From Flavobacteriales bacterium (GTDB lineage Bacteria; Bacteroidota; Bacteroidia; Flavobacteriales; Flavobacteriaceae): a stretch of 19,713 nucleotides of DNA. The DNA lies in the NCBI GenBank assembly GCA_002747735.1, contig PDQE01000027.1, positions 1 to 19,713 of the forward strand, read 5' to 3'. Shown in pieces: positions 1 to 9,463 of the stretch. Both the position numbers and the translations under genes were made by a program. The notes under the pieces are model-generated. The model ran no database searches and was not told the origin of the DNA. It saw nothing but the letters and a program-made list of their open reading frames with translations. Within the stretch, counting starts at the first letter, position 1. Each line of letters begins with the position of its first letter.

Positions 1-3000
1 TTTTTGCCGGCATAATTCATAAAAATATCTTCTAAGTCTTTGATTTTCTGCTGATTTAACTCTTCAATATTTAATTGCAGCGTAAGCTTCTTAGCAAATT
101 TCTCCAATACATCTTGTAACAATTGCATTTGGTTAAACTGTATTCTTACGTCGCCTTCCCGCCAACCTTTCCGCACAGATATTTTTATATGCAAAAAAGC
201 ATTGGGTATCAATAGATGTTTATACTTTAAATACTCTTCTCCAAAAATTCTAAATTCATGGGCTTCTGAATAGTCTTCTATAAAGAATGCTGCCCAGCCT
301 TTACCGTTTTTTGAAATTCTATGCTGCACAGAAGTCACTATTCCGGCAATAGTAAGGTCTTTGTCTATTAATTGTTGTTCATTCTGAAATACTTTTATAG
401 GAGCATTACAAAAGAATTTGAGTTCGGTTTTATAATCATCAAGCGGGTGGCCGGATATATACATTCCTATGACTTCTTTTTCTCTGGCTAATTTTTCCAT
501 GATACCCCATTCTTCACAATCGGGAATTCTGGGTTCTTCAAATTGTACTTCTGAGCTTTCGCCAAAGAGCGATACCTGTGCCGCATTTTTATTTTCCTGA
601 TATTTGTTCCCAAACCTGATGGCTCGTTCTATAAAAGTTTGCCCCCTATCATCTAAGCTAAAATATTGTGCCCGATGCGTATTTTGAAAAGAGTCAAAAG
701 CCCCGGCCAATACCAGGCCGTCAAAGGCTTTTTTATTAGCCGAACGCAAATCAACCCGCTTTGCCAAATCAAAAATAGAACTGTAATTGCCGTTTTCTTT
801 TCGTTCTCTTACTATGGCTTCCACGGCACTAGCTCCCACCCCTTTTATAGCACCCATACCAAAACGGATAGCCCCCTCTTTGTTTACAGCAAATTTGTAA
901 AAAGATTCATTGATATCCGGACTCAAGACTTTTATACCCATCCGCCGACATTCATCCATAAAAAAGGACACTTGTTTAATATCATTCATATTATTAGACA
1001 GCACTGCCGCCATATATTCTGCGGGATAATGTGCCTTTAAGTAAGCCGTTTGATAAGCCACATAGGCATAACAAGTAGAATGCGACTTATTAAATGCGTA
1101 AGCTGCAAAGGCTTCCCAGTCTTTCCAGATTTTATGGAGAATTTCTTCATTGTGGCCATTGGCTTTTCCACCTTCTATAAATTTAGGTTTTAATTTTTCC
1201 AAAAGGGCAAATATCTTTTTACCCATGGCTTTTCTGAGTACATCTGCTTCGCCTTTTGTAAAATTGGCCAATTTCTGCGATAGCAACATCACTTGTTCCT
1301 GATATACCGTAACACCGTAAGTTTCTGCCAAAATCTCTTCCATTTCCGGCAGGTCGTATTCAATAGCTTCTAAACCGTGCTTACGCTGGATAAACAACGG
1401 TATGTATTCCATTGGCCCGGGGCGGTACAAGGCATTCATCGCAATTAAATCTGCAAATTCCGTAGGCCTTAGATGCTTCATGTGCTTTTGCATTCCAAGC
1501 GATTCGTATTGGAAAATACCCACAGTCTCGCCACATTGGAAAAGTTCATAGGTTTTTACATCATCTAAGGGAAACTCATCGGGAATGAGTTCTTTTCCAT
1601 GCAAAGCCTTGATGATTTTACAGGTATCTTTAATTAATGTTAACGTTTTTAATCCTAAAAAATCCATTTTAAGCAAACCGGCATCTTCTACTACACTATT
1701 GTCAAATTGGGTAACGTACAAATCAGAATCTTTTGCTGTTGAAACCGGTATAAGGTTGGTAATATCTTCGGGTGTAATAATTACCCCGCAGGCATGGGTT
1801 CCGGTATTTCTAACAGAGCCTTCTATGGCCAATGCCTGTACTATAGTTTGAGCTTCTACATCTTGGCCTTCGGCTAAATTTCGCAGTTCGTTTACCCGCA
1901 ATTTTTCGTCATTTCGCATAGCCTCTATTTTAGATATGCTCTTTTCGTCATCGCCAAAAATGGTTTTTAGTTTGGTATTGGGTACCAACTTTGCAATCCT
2001 ATCAGCATCCGGCAAAGGTAAATCCAGTACTCTGGCGGTATCTCGAATAGCGGATTTGGCAGCCATAGTACCGTAGGTAATAATTTGTGCCACTTGATTA
2101 GCCCCGTATTTATCAATTACATAATCAATTACTTTTTGTCTGCCGTCATCATCAAAATCAATATCAATATCAGGTAATGAAACCCTATCCGGATTTAAAA
2201 ACCGCTCAAAAAGTAAATCGTATTCAATGGGATCTATATTTGTTATTCCCAGACAGTAAGCCACAGCGGAACCCGCGGCGGAACCCCTGCCCGGCCCTAC
2301 GGAAACACCCATCTTTCTAGCCTCGGCAATAAAATCCTGAACAATGAGAAAATATCCCGGATAACCTGTTTTTTCTATTACCGAAAGTTCAAAATCTAAC
2401 CGAGCTATAGTTTCTTTATTAGGTTCACCATACCGCTCTTTTGCCCCTTTTAAAGTCAAGTGCTTTAAATAAGCATTTTCCCCTCGTTTACCGCCATCTT
2501 CTTCATCTTTTGAGTCTTTAAACTCGGCAGGTATCTCAAATTTAGGCAACAGTACATTCCGCTGCAAAGCGTAAACTTCTATCTTATCTATCAGTTCTGA
2601 AATATTGGCAATAGCTTCCGGAATGTCCTTAAATAACTGCTTCATTTCGTCTTGAGACTTAAAATAGTACTCTTCATTAGGCAAACCATATCTGTAACCT
2701 CTGCCTTTTCCTTTGGGTGTTGCTAATTTTTCGCCATCTTTTACACACAATAAAATATCATGCGACTCTGCATCTTTTTTATTAATGTAATAGGTGTTAT
2801 TGGTAGCTATAAGTTTTACGTTGTGTTTTTTAGAAAATTCTAATAAAACTTTATTGATATATTTTTCATTTTCCTGATGGTGGTCATTCATTTCCAGATA
2901 AAAATCATCGCCAAAAACTTCTTTCCACCACAGCAATGCCTCTTCAGCTTGATTTTCGCCAACATTTAATATTTTTGAAGGAATTTCGCCATAAATATTT

Positions 3001-4175
3001 CCGCTAAGAGCGATGATATCTCCGGCGTATTGTTCAATAATTTTTTTATCAATACGCGGTACATAATAAAATCCGTTAATGTAAGCGATAGAAGACATTT
3101 TGGCCAAATTGTGGTATCCTCTTTTGTTTTTTGCCAATAGTACCACCTGATAGCCATTGTCTTTAACCGATTTATTGGTATGATTTTCACAGACAAAAAA
3201 TTCACAACCTACAATGGGCTTAATTTTTATTTCTGACTCTGTATTGTATTTTAGGGCCTCTTTTACAAAATAAAATGCCCCCATCATATTTCCCGTATCA
3301 GTAATGGCTACTGCCGGCATGTTGTCATTTACAGCGGCCGAAACAAGGTCTTCAACACTACTGGTAGATTGTAAAATAGAAAACTGAGAATGGTTGTGCA
3401 AATGACAAAACGAATAGTCTTCTAATTTAAAACTTTGTTCCGATGTTACTTTTCCTATTTTTTCACCCAGTTCTTCAGCGATTTTTGCACTGGCTTTTTT
3501 AAGGTTAATATGCTCTAAACCAATAGACTGAACAGGTTCCGGATATTTTTCCTTAAAAGACTTAAAATAATCTGGTGTTACATCCAACTCAGCGGCGGAG
3601 TACGCTTCAAGTCTAATTAATTCAAAGAAACAACGTGTAGTAGCTTCCACATCTGCAGTAGCATTATGTGCTTCATCAAATGGGATGTCAAAAAGGTAAA
3701 AATGCAGTTCTGTAAGGGTAGGTAGTTTAAATTTTCCACCCCGGCCACCGGGAATTTGACATAATGCCGCAGTTTTTTCCGTACAGGTGTCCAGTATCGG
3801 TAAATCGTTAAGTTTAGTTTCCACACCTTGCCGATAAAACTCACATCCCATTATATTAAGGTCAAAATCTATATTCTGGCCTACTACATAATCTGTTTTT
3901 TCAAGGGCCTGATTAAATTGTTGTAACACCTCATCTAATGGTTCTCCTTTTTCCTGAGCCAAACGTGTAGAAATGCCGTGAATTTGTTCGGCATCATAGG
4001 GGATATTAAACCCATCCGGCCGGATTAAAAAAGACTTAACTTCTACAAGTTCACCCATTTTATCGTGTAGTTGCCAGGCTATTTGAACACATCTGGGCCA
4101 GTTGTCCGTATCGGAAATCGGAGCTTTGAAATTTTTAGGTAAACCGGTGGTTTCGGTATCAAAAATAAGGTACAT
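1..4175 (-). CDS. dnaE: DNA polymerase III subunit alpha with N-terminal exonuclease (partial, C-terminus outside window)
   Basis: This is the replicative DNA polymerase catalytic subunit; 1391 codons are visible and the reading frame is still open at base 1. An N-terminal DnaQ-like DEDDh exonuclease covers about residues 1-185: FDTETTG gives D6 and E8, D103/D105 lie in NIDFDLN, and H170 and D175 lie in HNATADVEA. The PHP domain starts near 255 with HLHNHS. The polymerase core carries PDIDIDF at about 668-674 (metal-binding D671 and D673) and a further Asp near 838 in KMDFLG. Helix-hairpin-helix (IKGVGASAVEA) and OB-fold regions follow. The ATG at 4175 is chosen because the exonuclease motif begins at residue 3. 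Flavobacterial DnaE proteins usually have this fused layout and about 1430-1500 residues (from memory), so roughly 100 residues are missing. The PHP motif normally reading TDHGN is TDTGN here. Family assignment is secure. Confidence 0.97.
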   Translation of the reverse strand, partial: MYLIFDTETTGLPKNFKAPISDTDNWPRCVQIAWQLHDKMGELVEVKSFLIRPDGFNIPYDAEQIHGISTRLAQEKGEPLDEVLQQFNQALEKTDYVVGQNIDFDLNIMGCEFYRQGVETKLNDLPILDTCTEKTAALCQIPGGRGGKFKLPTLTELHFYLFDIPFDEAHNATADVEATTRCFFELIRLEAYSAAELDVTPDYFKSFKEKYPEPVQSIGLEHINLKKASAKIAEELGEKIGKVTSEQSFKLEDYSFCHLHNHSQFSILQSTSSVEDLVSAAVNDNMPAVAITDTGNMMGAFYFVKEALKYNTESEIKIKPIVGCEFFVCENHTNKSVKDNGYQVVLLAKNKRGYHNLAKMSSIAYINGFYYVPRIDKKIIEQYAGDIIALSGNIYGEIPSKILNVGENQAEEALLWWKEVFGDDFYLEMNDHHQENEKYINKVLLEFSKKHNVKLIATNNTYYINKKDAESHDILLCVKDGEKLATPKGKGRGYRYGLPNEEYYFKSQDEMKQLFKDIPEAIANISELIDKIEVYALQRNVLLPKFEIPAEFKDSKDEEDGGKRGENAYLKHLTLKGAKERYGEPNKETIARLDFELSVIEKTGYPGYFLIVQDFIAEARKMGVSVGPGRGSAAGSAVAYCLGITNIDPIEYDLLFERFLNPDRVSLPDIDIDFDDDGRQKVIDYVIDKYGANQVAQIITYGTMAAKSAIRDTARVLDLPLPDADRIAKLVPNTKLKTIFGDDEKSISKIEAMRNDEKLRVNELRNLAEGQDVEAQTIVQALAIEGSVRNTGTHACGVIITPEDITNLIPVSTAKDSDLYVTQFDNSVVEDAGLLKMDFLGLKTLTLIKDTCKIIKALHGKELIPDEFPLDDVKTYELFQCGETVGIFQYESLGMQKHMKHLRPTEFADLIAMNALYRPGPMEYIPLFIQRKHGLEAIEYDLPEMEEILAETYGVTVYQEQVMLLSQKLANFTKGEADVLRKAMGKKIFALLEKLKPKFIEGGKANGHNEEILHKIWKDWEAFAAYAFNKSHSTCYAYVAYQTAYLKAHYPAEYMAAVLSNNMNDIKQVSFFMDECRRMGIKVLSPDINESFYKFAVNKEGAIRFGMGAIKGVGASAVEAIVRERKENGNYSSIFDLAKRVDLRSANKKAFDGLVLAGAFDSFQNTHRAQYFSLDDRGQTFIERAIRFGNKYQENKNAAQVSLFGESSEVQFEEPRIPDCEEWGIMEKLAREKEVIGMYISGHPLDDYKTELKFFCNAPIKVFQNEQQLIDKDLTIAGIVTSVQHRISKNGKGWAAFFIEDYSEAHEFRIFGEEYLKYKHLLIPNAFLHIKISVRKGWREGDVRIQFNQMQLLQDVLEKFAKKLTLQLNIEELNQQKIKDLEDIFMNYAGK

Positions 4176-4415
4176 ATTCTATTGGTTTAGGATAGCAATT
4201 TTTTGGAAATTTAAAATTACAATTTTATTGGCCGTAATGAATATTTGAAACGAATATTTATTAACATAACATCCACTTACCAATCCTTTGAAGCCTAATT
4301 TTTACAACCGTTAATCCGCAAGAAGTAAATAATATTTTTATCTTAGTACTTTGTTTATTACAACATTTTTTCCGTAGCAAAACAGTACTAAATTCCAAAA
4401 CTCCAGACTTATATC
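4176..4415. other. Divergent intergenic region, dnaE / propeller gene
   Basis: These 240 AT-rich bases separate two divergent genes and must hold both promoters. I found no exact TAnnTTTG box facing either way. Two things stand out: the octamer GAATATTT is repeated directly near 4235-4260, and TTAGTACT at 4343-4350 is matched by its inverse AGTACTAA at 4384-4391, just upstream of the plus-strand start. No open frame here looks coding. Confidence 0.4.
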
Positions 4416-7193
4416 ATGCAGAAATTTGCCTTTACCTTATCTATTATCTGTTCAACCCTTTTTACTTTTTCCCAATCCATTGTTAAAAATGTGCCTTTTA
4501 CCAATATTGGCCCTGCGGTAATGAGTGGGCGGGTAGTAGATATTGACGTAAATCCTAACCAACCCACAGAATTTTATGTAGCTTATGCCTCAGGCGGATT
4601 GTGGTACACCAATAATAACGGTACTTCGTTTACGCCGGTAACGGAAAATGCACCTACTCAAAACATAGGTGATATTGCTGTTGACTGGAATTCCGGCACT
4701 ATTTACATTGGCACCGGAGAAAGTAATTCTTCACGGTCTTCCTATGCCGGCATAGGAATTTTAAAAAGCACCAACAAGGGAGAAACATGGGAAAATACAG
4801 GCCTGCGGGATTCACACCATATCGGAAGAATTGCAATTGACAAAAACAATTCTGATAATATAGTAGCAAGCGTTATTGGCCATTTATATACGCCTAATGA
4901 AGAACGTGGCATTTACAAGTCTGTTGACGGCGGAAAAACCTGGAAAAAAACGCTGTATATTAATGAAAATACCGGTGTAATAGACATAGCTGTATCTCCC
5001 ACTAATCCTGATATTATGTATGCTGCGGCTTGGGAGCGGATACGAAAGGCATGGGATTTTAAAGGTTCAGGGATAAATTCCGGAATCTATAAAAGTACGG
5101 ATGCAGGCAACACTTGGAAAAAAATTGCCAAAAAAGGCAGTGGTTTCCCCAATAATGAAGGAGTAGGCCGAATTGGACTGGCAGCTTTTAACGATAATAT
5201 TATTTATGCCTTATTAGACAATCAAAACCGCAGGCCAAAAGAGAAAAAAGAAAAAACCGATGCCTTAGACAAAGAAGACTTTGAAGGAATGAGCAATGAA
5301 ACGTTTTTGGCTTTGGACGATAAAAAGCTAGATGAGTACCTAAAAAACAACGACTTTCCTGAAAAATATAACGCAGAAAAAGTTAAGGCTATGGTGCAAA
5401 AAACCGAACTAAAACCTATTGCCCTAAAAAACTATCTAATGGATGCTAATACACTACTCCTTGAAACTCCGGTGATAGGAGCCGAAGTTTATAAATCTGT
5501 TGATGGCGGCGAGACCTGGCAAAAAACTCACAAGGATTATTTAGACGGCATGTACAGCTCTTACGGGTATTATTTTGGCACTATAGCGGTAAACACCTCA
5601 AACGAAAATAAAATCTACATAGGTGGTGTGCCTTTATTGCGTTCTGATGATAGTGGCAAAAACTTTATTTCCATAGGTAAAGAAAATGTTCATTCAGACC
5701 ATCAGGCCCTGTGGATTAATCCCGATTTAAAAGGCCATATAATAGACGGGAATGACGGTGGGGTAAACATTACTTATGACGATGGCGAAAATTGGATAAA
5801 AAACAACAGTCCGGCCGTAGGGCAATACTACGCCATAGCGGTGGACAATAAAAAACCGTATAATGTTTTTGGCGGCTTCCAAGACAACGGTGTCTGGTAC
5901 GGCCCCAGTGACTATGAGGCCTCTTCAAAATGGCACAGTTCAGGGCAATATCCTTATAAAAGAATTGGTGGTGGCGATGGCATGCAGGTACAAATAGATA
6001 GCAGGAACAACAATATTATTTATAGCGGTTCGCAATTTGGCTATTATTTCAGATTGAATCTGGAAACCGATGAGCAATTGTCCATCCATCCAAAACACGA
6101 TTTAGGCGATGCACCCTACAGATACAATTGGCAAACACCCATTTTACTGTCTCCGCACAATCAGGATATTTTATACATGGGTGCAAATAAATTGCTGCGT
6201 TCTATGGACAAAGGCAAAACTTTTGAGGAAATTTCCAAAAATTTAACTACCGGCGGTAAAAAGGGTAATGTTCCTTATGGTACTTTAACTACCATTTCCG
6301 AAAGCCCTTTTAAATTTGGACTAATTTACACCGGCAGTGATGACGGGCTAATTTACCGAACCGAGGACGGCGGTTACAGTTGGAAAGAACTGTCTGCTAA
6401 TCTGCCAAAGGGCTTATGGGTATCACGAATTATTGCTTCTAAACATAATAAAAACAGAGTGTACGTAACTTTAAACGGTTATCGTGATGATAATTTTAAA
6501 CCCTATGTTTATATAAGCAATGATGAAGGCAATACCTGGAAAGCCATAAACAATAACCTCCCTGACTATCCAATAAACGTAATAAAAGAAGACCCCGAAG
6601 ATGAGAATATCTTGTATTTAGGTAATGATAATGAAGCTTATATAAGTTTTGACCAAGGTGAAAACTGGTATGCCTTTTCAAAAGGCATACCCAGAGTAGC
6701 CGTGCATGATTTGGTTATTCAGAAACGCGAAAAAGATTTAGTCATCGGCACACATGGCAGGTCTATTTACAAAGCTCCAATAGGGCCGTTACAACAATAT
6801 AATAAGATAAAAGACAAACCTATTACACTGTTTAAAATACCAAAAGTAGAACATTCTTCCGATTGGGGCAGCCAAAAGAACAGCTATGTAGAACCTAATG
6901 AGCCCAAAATAAATATCTCTTATTTTGTTCCCAATGATGGTGAAGTAAAAATGGAAGTACTGGCAGATAAAAAAAATGTGTTGTATAGCACTACCTTATC
7001 CGCTGATGCCGGTTTTAACTATACTGATTACGACCTAACTGTATCTGAAAAAACTTTAAAAAATTACTTTAAAAAGAAAAAAACAAAAGTTAAAAAAGCG
7101 GATAATAGCAAGTACTATTTACCTAAAGATAGATATCTTGTAAAGATTTCTATAGGTAAAGAAAGTTCGAGTGGGGAACTAGTGATAGAATAA
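4416..7193 (+). CDS. Secreted Asp-box (BNR/sortilin-like) beta-propeller protein
   Basis: A 925-residue exported protein. Residues 1-20 form a signal peptide ending at TFSQS. About ten Asp-box turns (S-x-D-x-G-x-T-W type) lie near residues 118, 169, 226, 361, 410, 454, 596, 648, 701 and 744, enough for one large or two stacked beta-propellers. The layout resembles the VPS10/BNR 'glycosyl hydrolase' proteins common in Bacteroidota and, more distantly, GH74 enzymes. A motif typical of this group, HSDHQALWINP followed by DGNDGGV, spans about 427-450. A charged Lys/Glu-rich stretch (about 272-345) interrupts the blades. Residues 800-925 form a non-propeller tail with a basic patch near 885-895. 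I see no clear type IX secretion C-terminal domain. The substrate is unknown and hydrolase activity is not shown. It is a single-gene unit between convergent and divergent neighbours. Confidence 0.88.
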   Translation: MQKFAFTLSIICSTLFTFSQSIVKNVPFTNIGPAVMSGRVVDIDVNPNQPTEFYVAYASGGLWYTNNNGTSFTPVTENAPTQNIGDIAVDWNSGTIYIGTGESNSSRSSYAGIGILKSTNKGETWENTGLRDSHHIGRIAIDKNNSDNIVASVIGHLYTPNEERGIYKSVDGGKTWKKTLYINENTGVIDIAVSPTNPDIMYAAAWERIRKAWDFKGSGINSGIYKSTDAGNTWKKIAKKGSGFPNNEGVGRIGLAAFNDNIIYALLDNQNRRPKEKKEKTDALDKEDFEGMSNETFLALDDKKLDEYLKNNDFPEKYNAEKVKAMVQKTELKPIALKNYLMDANTLLLETPVIGAEVYKSVDGGETWQKTHKDYLDGMYSSYGYYFGTIAVNTSNENKIYIGGVPLLRSDDSGKNFISIGKENVHSDHQALWINPDLKGHIIDGNDGGVNITYDDGENWIKNNSPAVGQYYAIAVDNKKPYNVFGGFQDNGVWYGPSDYEASSKWHSSGQYPYKRIGGGDGMQVQIDSRNNNIIYSGSQFGYYFRLNLETDEQLSIHPKHDLGDAPYRYNWQTPILLSPHNQDILYMGANKLLRSMDKGKTFEEISKNLTTGGKKGNVPYGTLTTISESPFKFGLIYTGSDDGLIYRTEDGGYSWKELSANLPKGLWVSRIIASKHNKNRVYVTLNGYRDDNFKPYVYISNDEGNTWKAINNNLPDYPINVIKEDPEDENILYLGNDNEAYISFDQGENWYAFSKGIPRVAVHDLVIQKREKDLVIGTHGRSIYKAPIGPLQQYNKIKDKPITLFKIPKVEHSSDWGSQKNSYVEPNEPKINISYFVPNDGEVKMEVLADKKNVLYSTTLSADAGFNYTDYDLTVSEKTLKNYFKKKKTKVKKADNSKYYLPKDRYLVKISIGKESSSGELVIE

Positions 7194-7234
7194 TTAGACT
7201 TGGTATTACAACCCAAAATATTTATTAGAACTTT

Positions 7235-7262
7235 AAATATCAGATGCCGGCATTTGATATTT
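7235..7262. terminator. Symmetrical hairpin between convergent genes
   Basis: A 28-base near-perfect palindrome. The arm AAATATCAGATGCC (7235-7248) faces GGCATTTGATATTT (7249-7262), with a single G-T wobble. It sits 42 bases after the propeller stop codon and 20 bases beyond the stop of the convergent CNNM gene, and it has A/T-rich flanks on both sides. The symmetry suits a terminator working in both directions, although there is no long T run. The function is inferred. Confidence 0.55.
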
Positions 7263-7281
7263 GTCCTACAGGTCGTTTCGA

Positions 7282-8541
7282 CTAATCAACCTTAGCTAAA
7301 ACCTTTAAATACAGATTTTCTATTTTTGAAGATGAAACTTTGGTTATGGTAAACTGAAAATTAGCTATCTGTACCACATCATCTTTTTGAGGAATACTTT
7401 CAGTGGCATTAGTAATCAGACCGCTTAGGGTTTCGTAGGCATCGTCTTCCGGAAGATGAAGCCCATAGGTTTCATTTATATAATCCACTTCTAACCTAGC
7501 CGAAAATTCAAACTCATTATCGTTTATTTTCTTTTCTAACAACATCTGTGAATCGTGTTCGTCTTCTATATCGCCAAATAGTTCTTCAATAATGTCCTCT
7601 ATGGTTATAATACCTGATGTACCTCCGTATTCATCTATAACTACGGCAATACTTTTTTGTTTTTTTGTAAGCTCATTTAAAATGTTATTTACCATCATGG
7701 TTTCCGGCACCACTTCTATAGGCAAAAGTGCTTTTCGTAACGTTTTGGGCATTTTAAACATTTCAAAAGCGTGTATATATCCTATTATGTTATCCAGTGT
7801 TTCTTTATACACTATAATTTTTGAAATACCGGTTTCCACAAAACGCTTTCTGACGTTTTCAACGGATTCACTTACTTCTACCGCCACTATATCCGTTCTG
7901 GGAATCATCGCCTCTCTGGCACGGACATTATGAAATTCCAGAGCATTTTGAAAAATCTGTATTTCAGCATCTAATTCTTCTTCAGTTTTTTCAACCTGTT
8001 CTGAGATAAAATCACCCAATTCCGCTTTTGAAAAAGCCAGTTGGATTTCATCTTTTTCTGTATTAAAAAAGATTCGTAAAATAAAATCAGAAATAAAAAT
8101 GATAAATCCGGATAACAGATAGAAAACAACATAAAATATATAAGCCGGCACGGCAAATAATATCATGGCCCTATTGGCATAAGTCCTAAAAATAGCTTTG
8201 GGCAGAAACTCTGCAGTAATTAAGATAATAAGGGTAGAAATGGAAGTCTGCACCAATAAAATAAGAAAATTATTGGAAAGATATGGCGTTAAATAAGGCA
8301 TGAGCAGTTCACCCATAAAATAACCGTAAACTACCAGAGCAATGTTATTCCCCACCAGCATGGTGGTAATAAATCTTGACGGATTTTTTGTTAATTTTAC
8401 CAATACATTGGTTAAAAAATGCCCTTTTTTCTTTTCCAGTTCTATAAAGAGCTTGTTTGAAGACACAAAAGCAATTTCCATACCCGAAAAAAATGCAGAA
8501 AGGAGAATGGATACAATGACTATGATTATTTGTAGTTCCAA
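7282..8541 (-). CDS. CNNM/CorC-HlyC family membrane protein with CBS pair
   Basis: A 419-residue integral inner-membrane protein of the 'hemolysin family' (UPF0053), a group linked to Mg2+/Co2+ efflux or homeostasis rather than haemolysis. The N-terminal CNNM domain holds about four hydrophobic segments (about 3-26, 57-80, 91-112, 126-155). Two CBS domains follow: the first begins at AMIPRTDIVAV near 211, and the second contains VVIDEYGGTSGIITIEDIIEE (about 290-310). A CorC_HlyC domain occupies about 335-418. All expected domains are present and the length is normal. It is the last gene of the coaX-led set, 42 bases after the 69-aa membrane protein. The gliding protein GldE belongs to the same superfamily, but nothing in the context (no gldD neighbour) supports that name. 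The transported ion cannot be read from the sequence. Confidence 0.93.
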   Translation of the reverse strand: MELQIIIVIVSILLSAFFSGMEIAFVSSNKLFIELEKKKGHFLTNVLVKLTKNPSRFITTMLVGNNIALVVYGYFMGELLMPYLTPYLSNNFLILLVQTSISTLIILITAEFLPKAIFRTYANRAMILFAVPAYIFYVVFYLLSGFIIFISDFILRIFFNTEKDEIQLAFSKAELGDFISEQVEKTEEELDAEIQIFQNALEFHNVRAREAMIPRTDIVAVEVSESVENVRKRFVETGISKIIVYKETLDNIIGYIHAFEMFKMPKTLRKALLPIEVVPETMMVNNILNELTKKQKSIAVVIDEYGGTSGIITIEDIIEELFGDIEDEHDSQMLLEKKINDNEFEFSARLEVDYINETYGLHLPEDDAYETLSGLITNATESIPQKDDVVQIANFQFTITKVSSSKIENLYLKVLAKVD

Positions 8542-8583
8542 AACTTAAAAATGTAGTAGATATTTTTTTGTAATAAAAAACGG

Positions 8584-8793
8584 TTACCGGTTTTCATTAT
8601 TATTACGAGCTTCAATTTTTTTTCTGTAATGCCTTTTAAAAAAATACATAAAAAATGCCAATATGGAAAAGCCTATAAGCAAATAGGCGGTCTGTCTTTC
8701 AGCGGTTTTGTTAAATCTATAAATACCATCTGCTAACATTACGATACCAATAATAAGATACCCGTATTCAAAAAACCTTCTCAATGACTTCAT
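8584..8793 (-). CDS. Small two-helix membrane protein, function unknown
   Basis: A 69-residue protein that I do not recognise by function. It begins MKSLRRFFEYGYLIIGIVML. One hydrophobic segment covers about 10-27 and a second about 36-54; the polar linker holds NKTAERQ, and the tail is strongly basic and Asn-rich (HYRKKIEARNNNENR). This predicts a helical hairpin with both ends in the cytoplasm by the positive-inside rule. It lies between lptC (80-base gap) and the CNNM gene (42-base gap) on the same strand. A small protein at this spot recurs in related flavobacteria (recollection, not checked), which supports a real gene. It might be an accessory to the neighbouring membrane protein, but that is inference. 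Confidence 0.75.
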   Translation of the reverse strand: MKSLRRFFEYGYLIIGIVMLADGIYRFNKTAERQTAYLLIGFSILAFFMYFFKRHYRKKIEARNNNENR

Positions 8794-8873
8794 TTTTTGT
8801 TTTTATAAATGTTTATACGTTATATTAAGGGAATAATTAGAATAAATGTAAATATTATCGGCTAAAAACACTT

Positions 8874-9455
8874 TTATAATTCTTCACTGTTTGCATTTTC
8901 ACTTAAGTATAAAATACCGCTAAAATCTTTCATTACCACTTTGCTTAAATCTTCTTTAGATTCAAAACCTTTACCTTTTAAGCTATCGGTTTGTGTGTAC
9001 AATTTAAACGGTTTTTCGGTATAAATATAATGGGTTTTTTGGTCCCAAAACAATTGTTCTGTCAACAATTTACTCTTTTCTTTATAATTGGTAACTACTA
9101 CATTGCCGTTTACTTCAGAAATTCCGGTTTTACTAAAAGTGGTAGCATAGTCTGCGGTAAGGGTAATACTATCATTTTCCTTAGTATATGTAGTAATCTC
9201 AATGCCTTTTGGAAATTCCTGATAGGGATGATTTTCCCTATTTGCAAAATCATTTAAAACAGGAGCAATGAGTTTAGTCTGTACCCTGCCGGAATCTGTG
9301 TGAATGAGGTAAACGTTTTTGGCCTCACCAATGGGAAGGTTCTTTTCTGCCAGAAAGTCCTGAACTTCTTTAGTGGTATTTCCACATGAAAAAAATAGTG
9401 CTGTCAAAAATATAACAGCACTATTTTTAATATGATTTTCTAACAATATTTTCAT
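8874..9455 (-). CDS. lptC: LPS export ABC transporter periplasmic protein LptC (lipoprotein form)
   Basis: LptC links the inner-membrane LptBFG transporter to the periplasmic LptA bridge that carries LPS to the outer membrane. The 193-residue product starts with a lipoprotein signal: after MKILLENHIKNSAVIF, the lipobox LFFSC places the lipidated cysteine at residue 24. E. coli LptC keeps a membrane helix instead, whereas Bacteroidota versions are commonly annotated as lipoproteins. The rest is beta-rich with the OstA/LptC-like pattern: a strand with IHTDSGRVQTKLIAP, then DSITLTADYATTFSKTGISEVNGNVVV and a YTEKPFKLYT segment. Length is close to the family norm. It starts 8 bases after the TPR gene, so the two are surely cotranscribed. 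The name rests on beta-jellyroll pattern and context; domain-level confidence is good. Confidence 0.87.
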   Translation of the reverse strand: MKILLENHIKNSAVIFLTALFFSCGNTTKEVQDFLAEKNLPIGEAKNVYLIHTDSGRVQTKLIAPVLNDFANRENHPYQEFPKGIEITTYTKENDSITLTADYATTFSKTGISEVNGNVVVTNYKEKSKLLTEQLFWDQKTHYIYTEKPFKLYTQTDSLKGKGFESKEDLSKVVMKDFSGILYLSENANSEEL

Positions 9456-9463
9456 TTAATAGT

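Noticed and set aside
666..1040. Plus-strand open frame of 124 codons
   Set aside because: It lies antisense inside dnaE, whose minus-strand frame is continuous and full of family motifs; the composition is that of a shadow frame.
2966..3844. Minus-strand open frames at 2966-3205 and 3617-3844
   Set aside because: They are out-of-frame readings of the dnaE PHP and exonuclease regions.
7282..8541. Naming the CNNM/CorC gene gldE (gliding motility)
   Set aside because: GldE belongs to this superfamily, but the neighbours are lptC and a small membrane protein rather than gldD, and no GldE-specific feature was seen.
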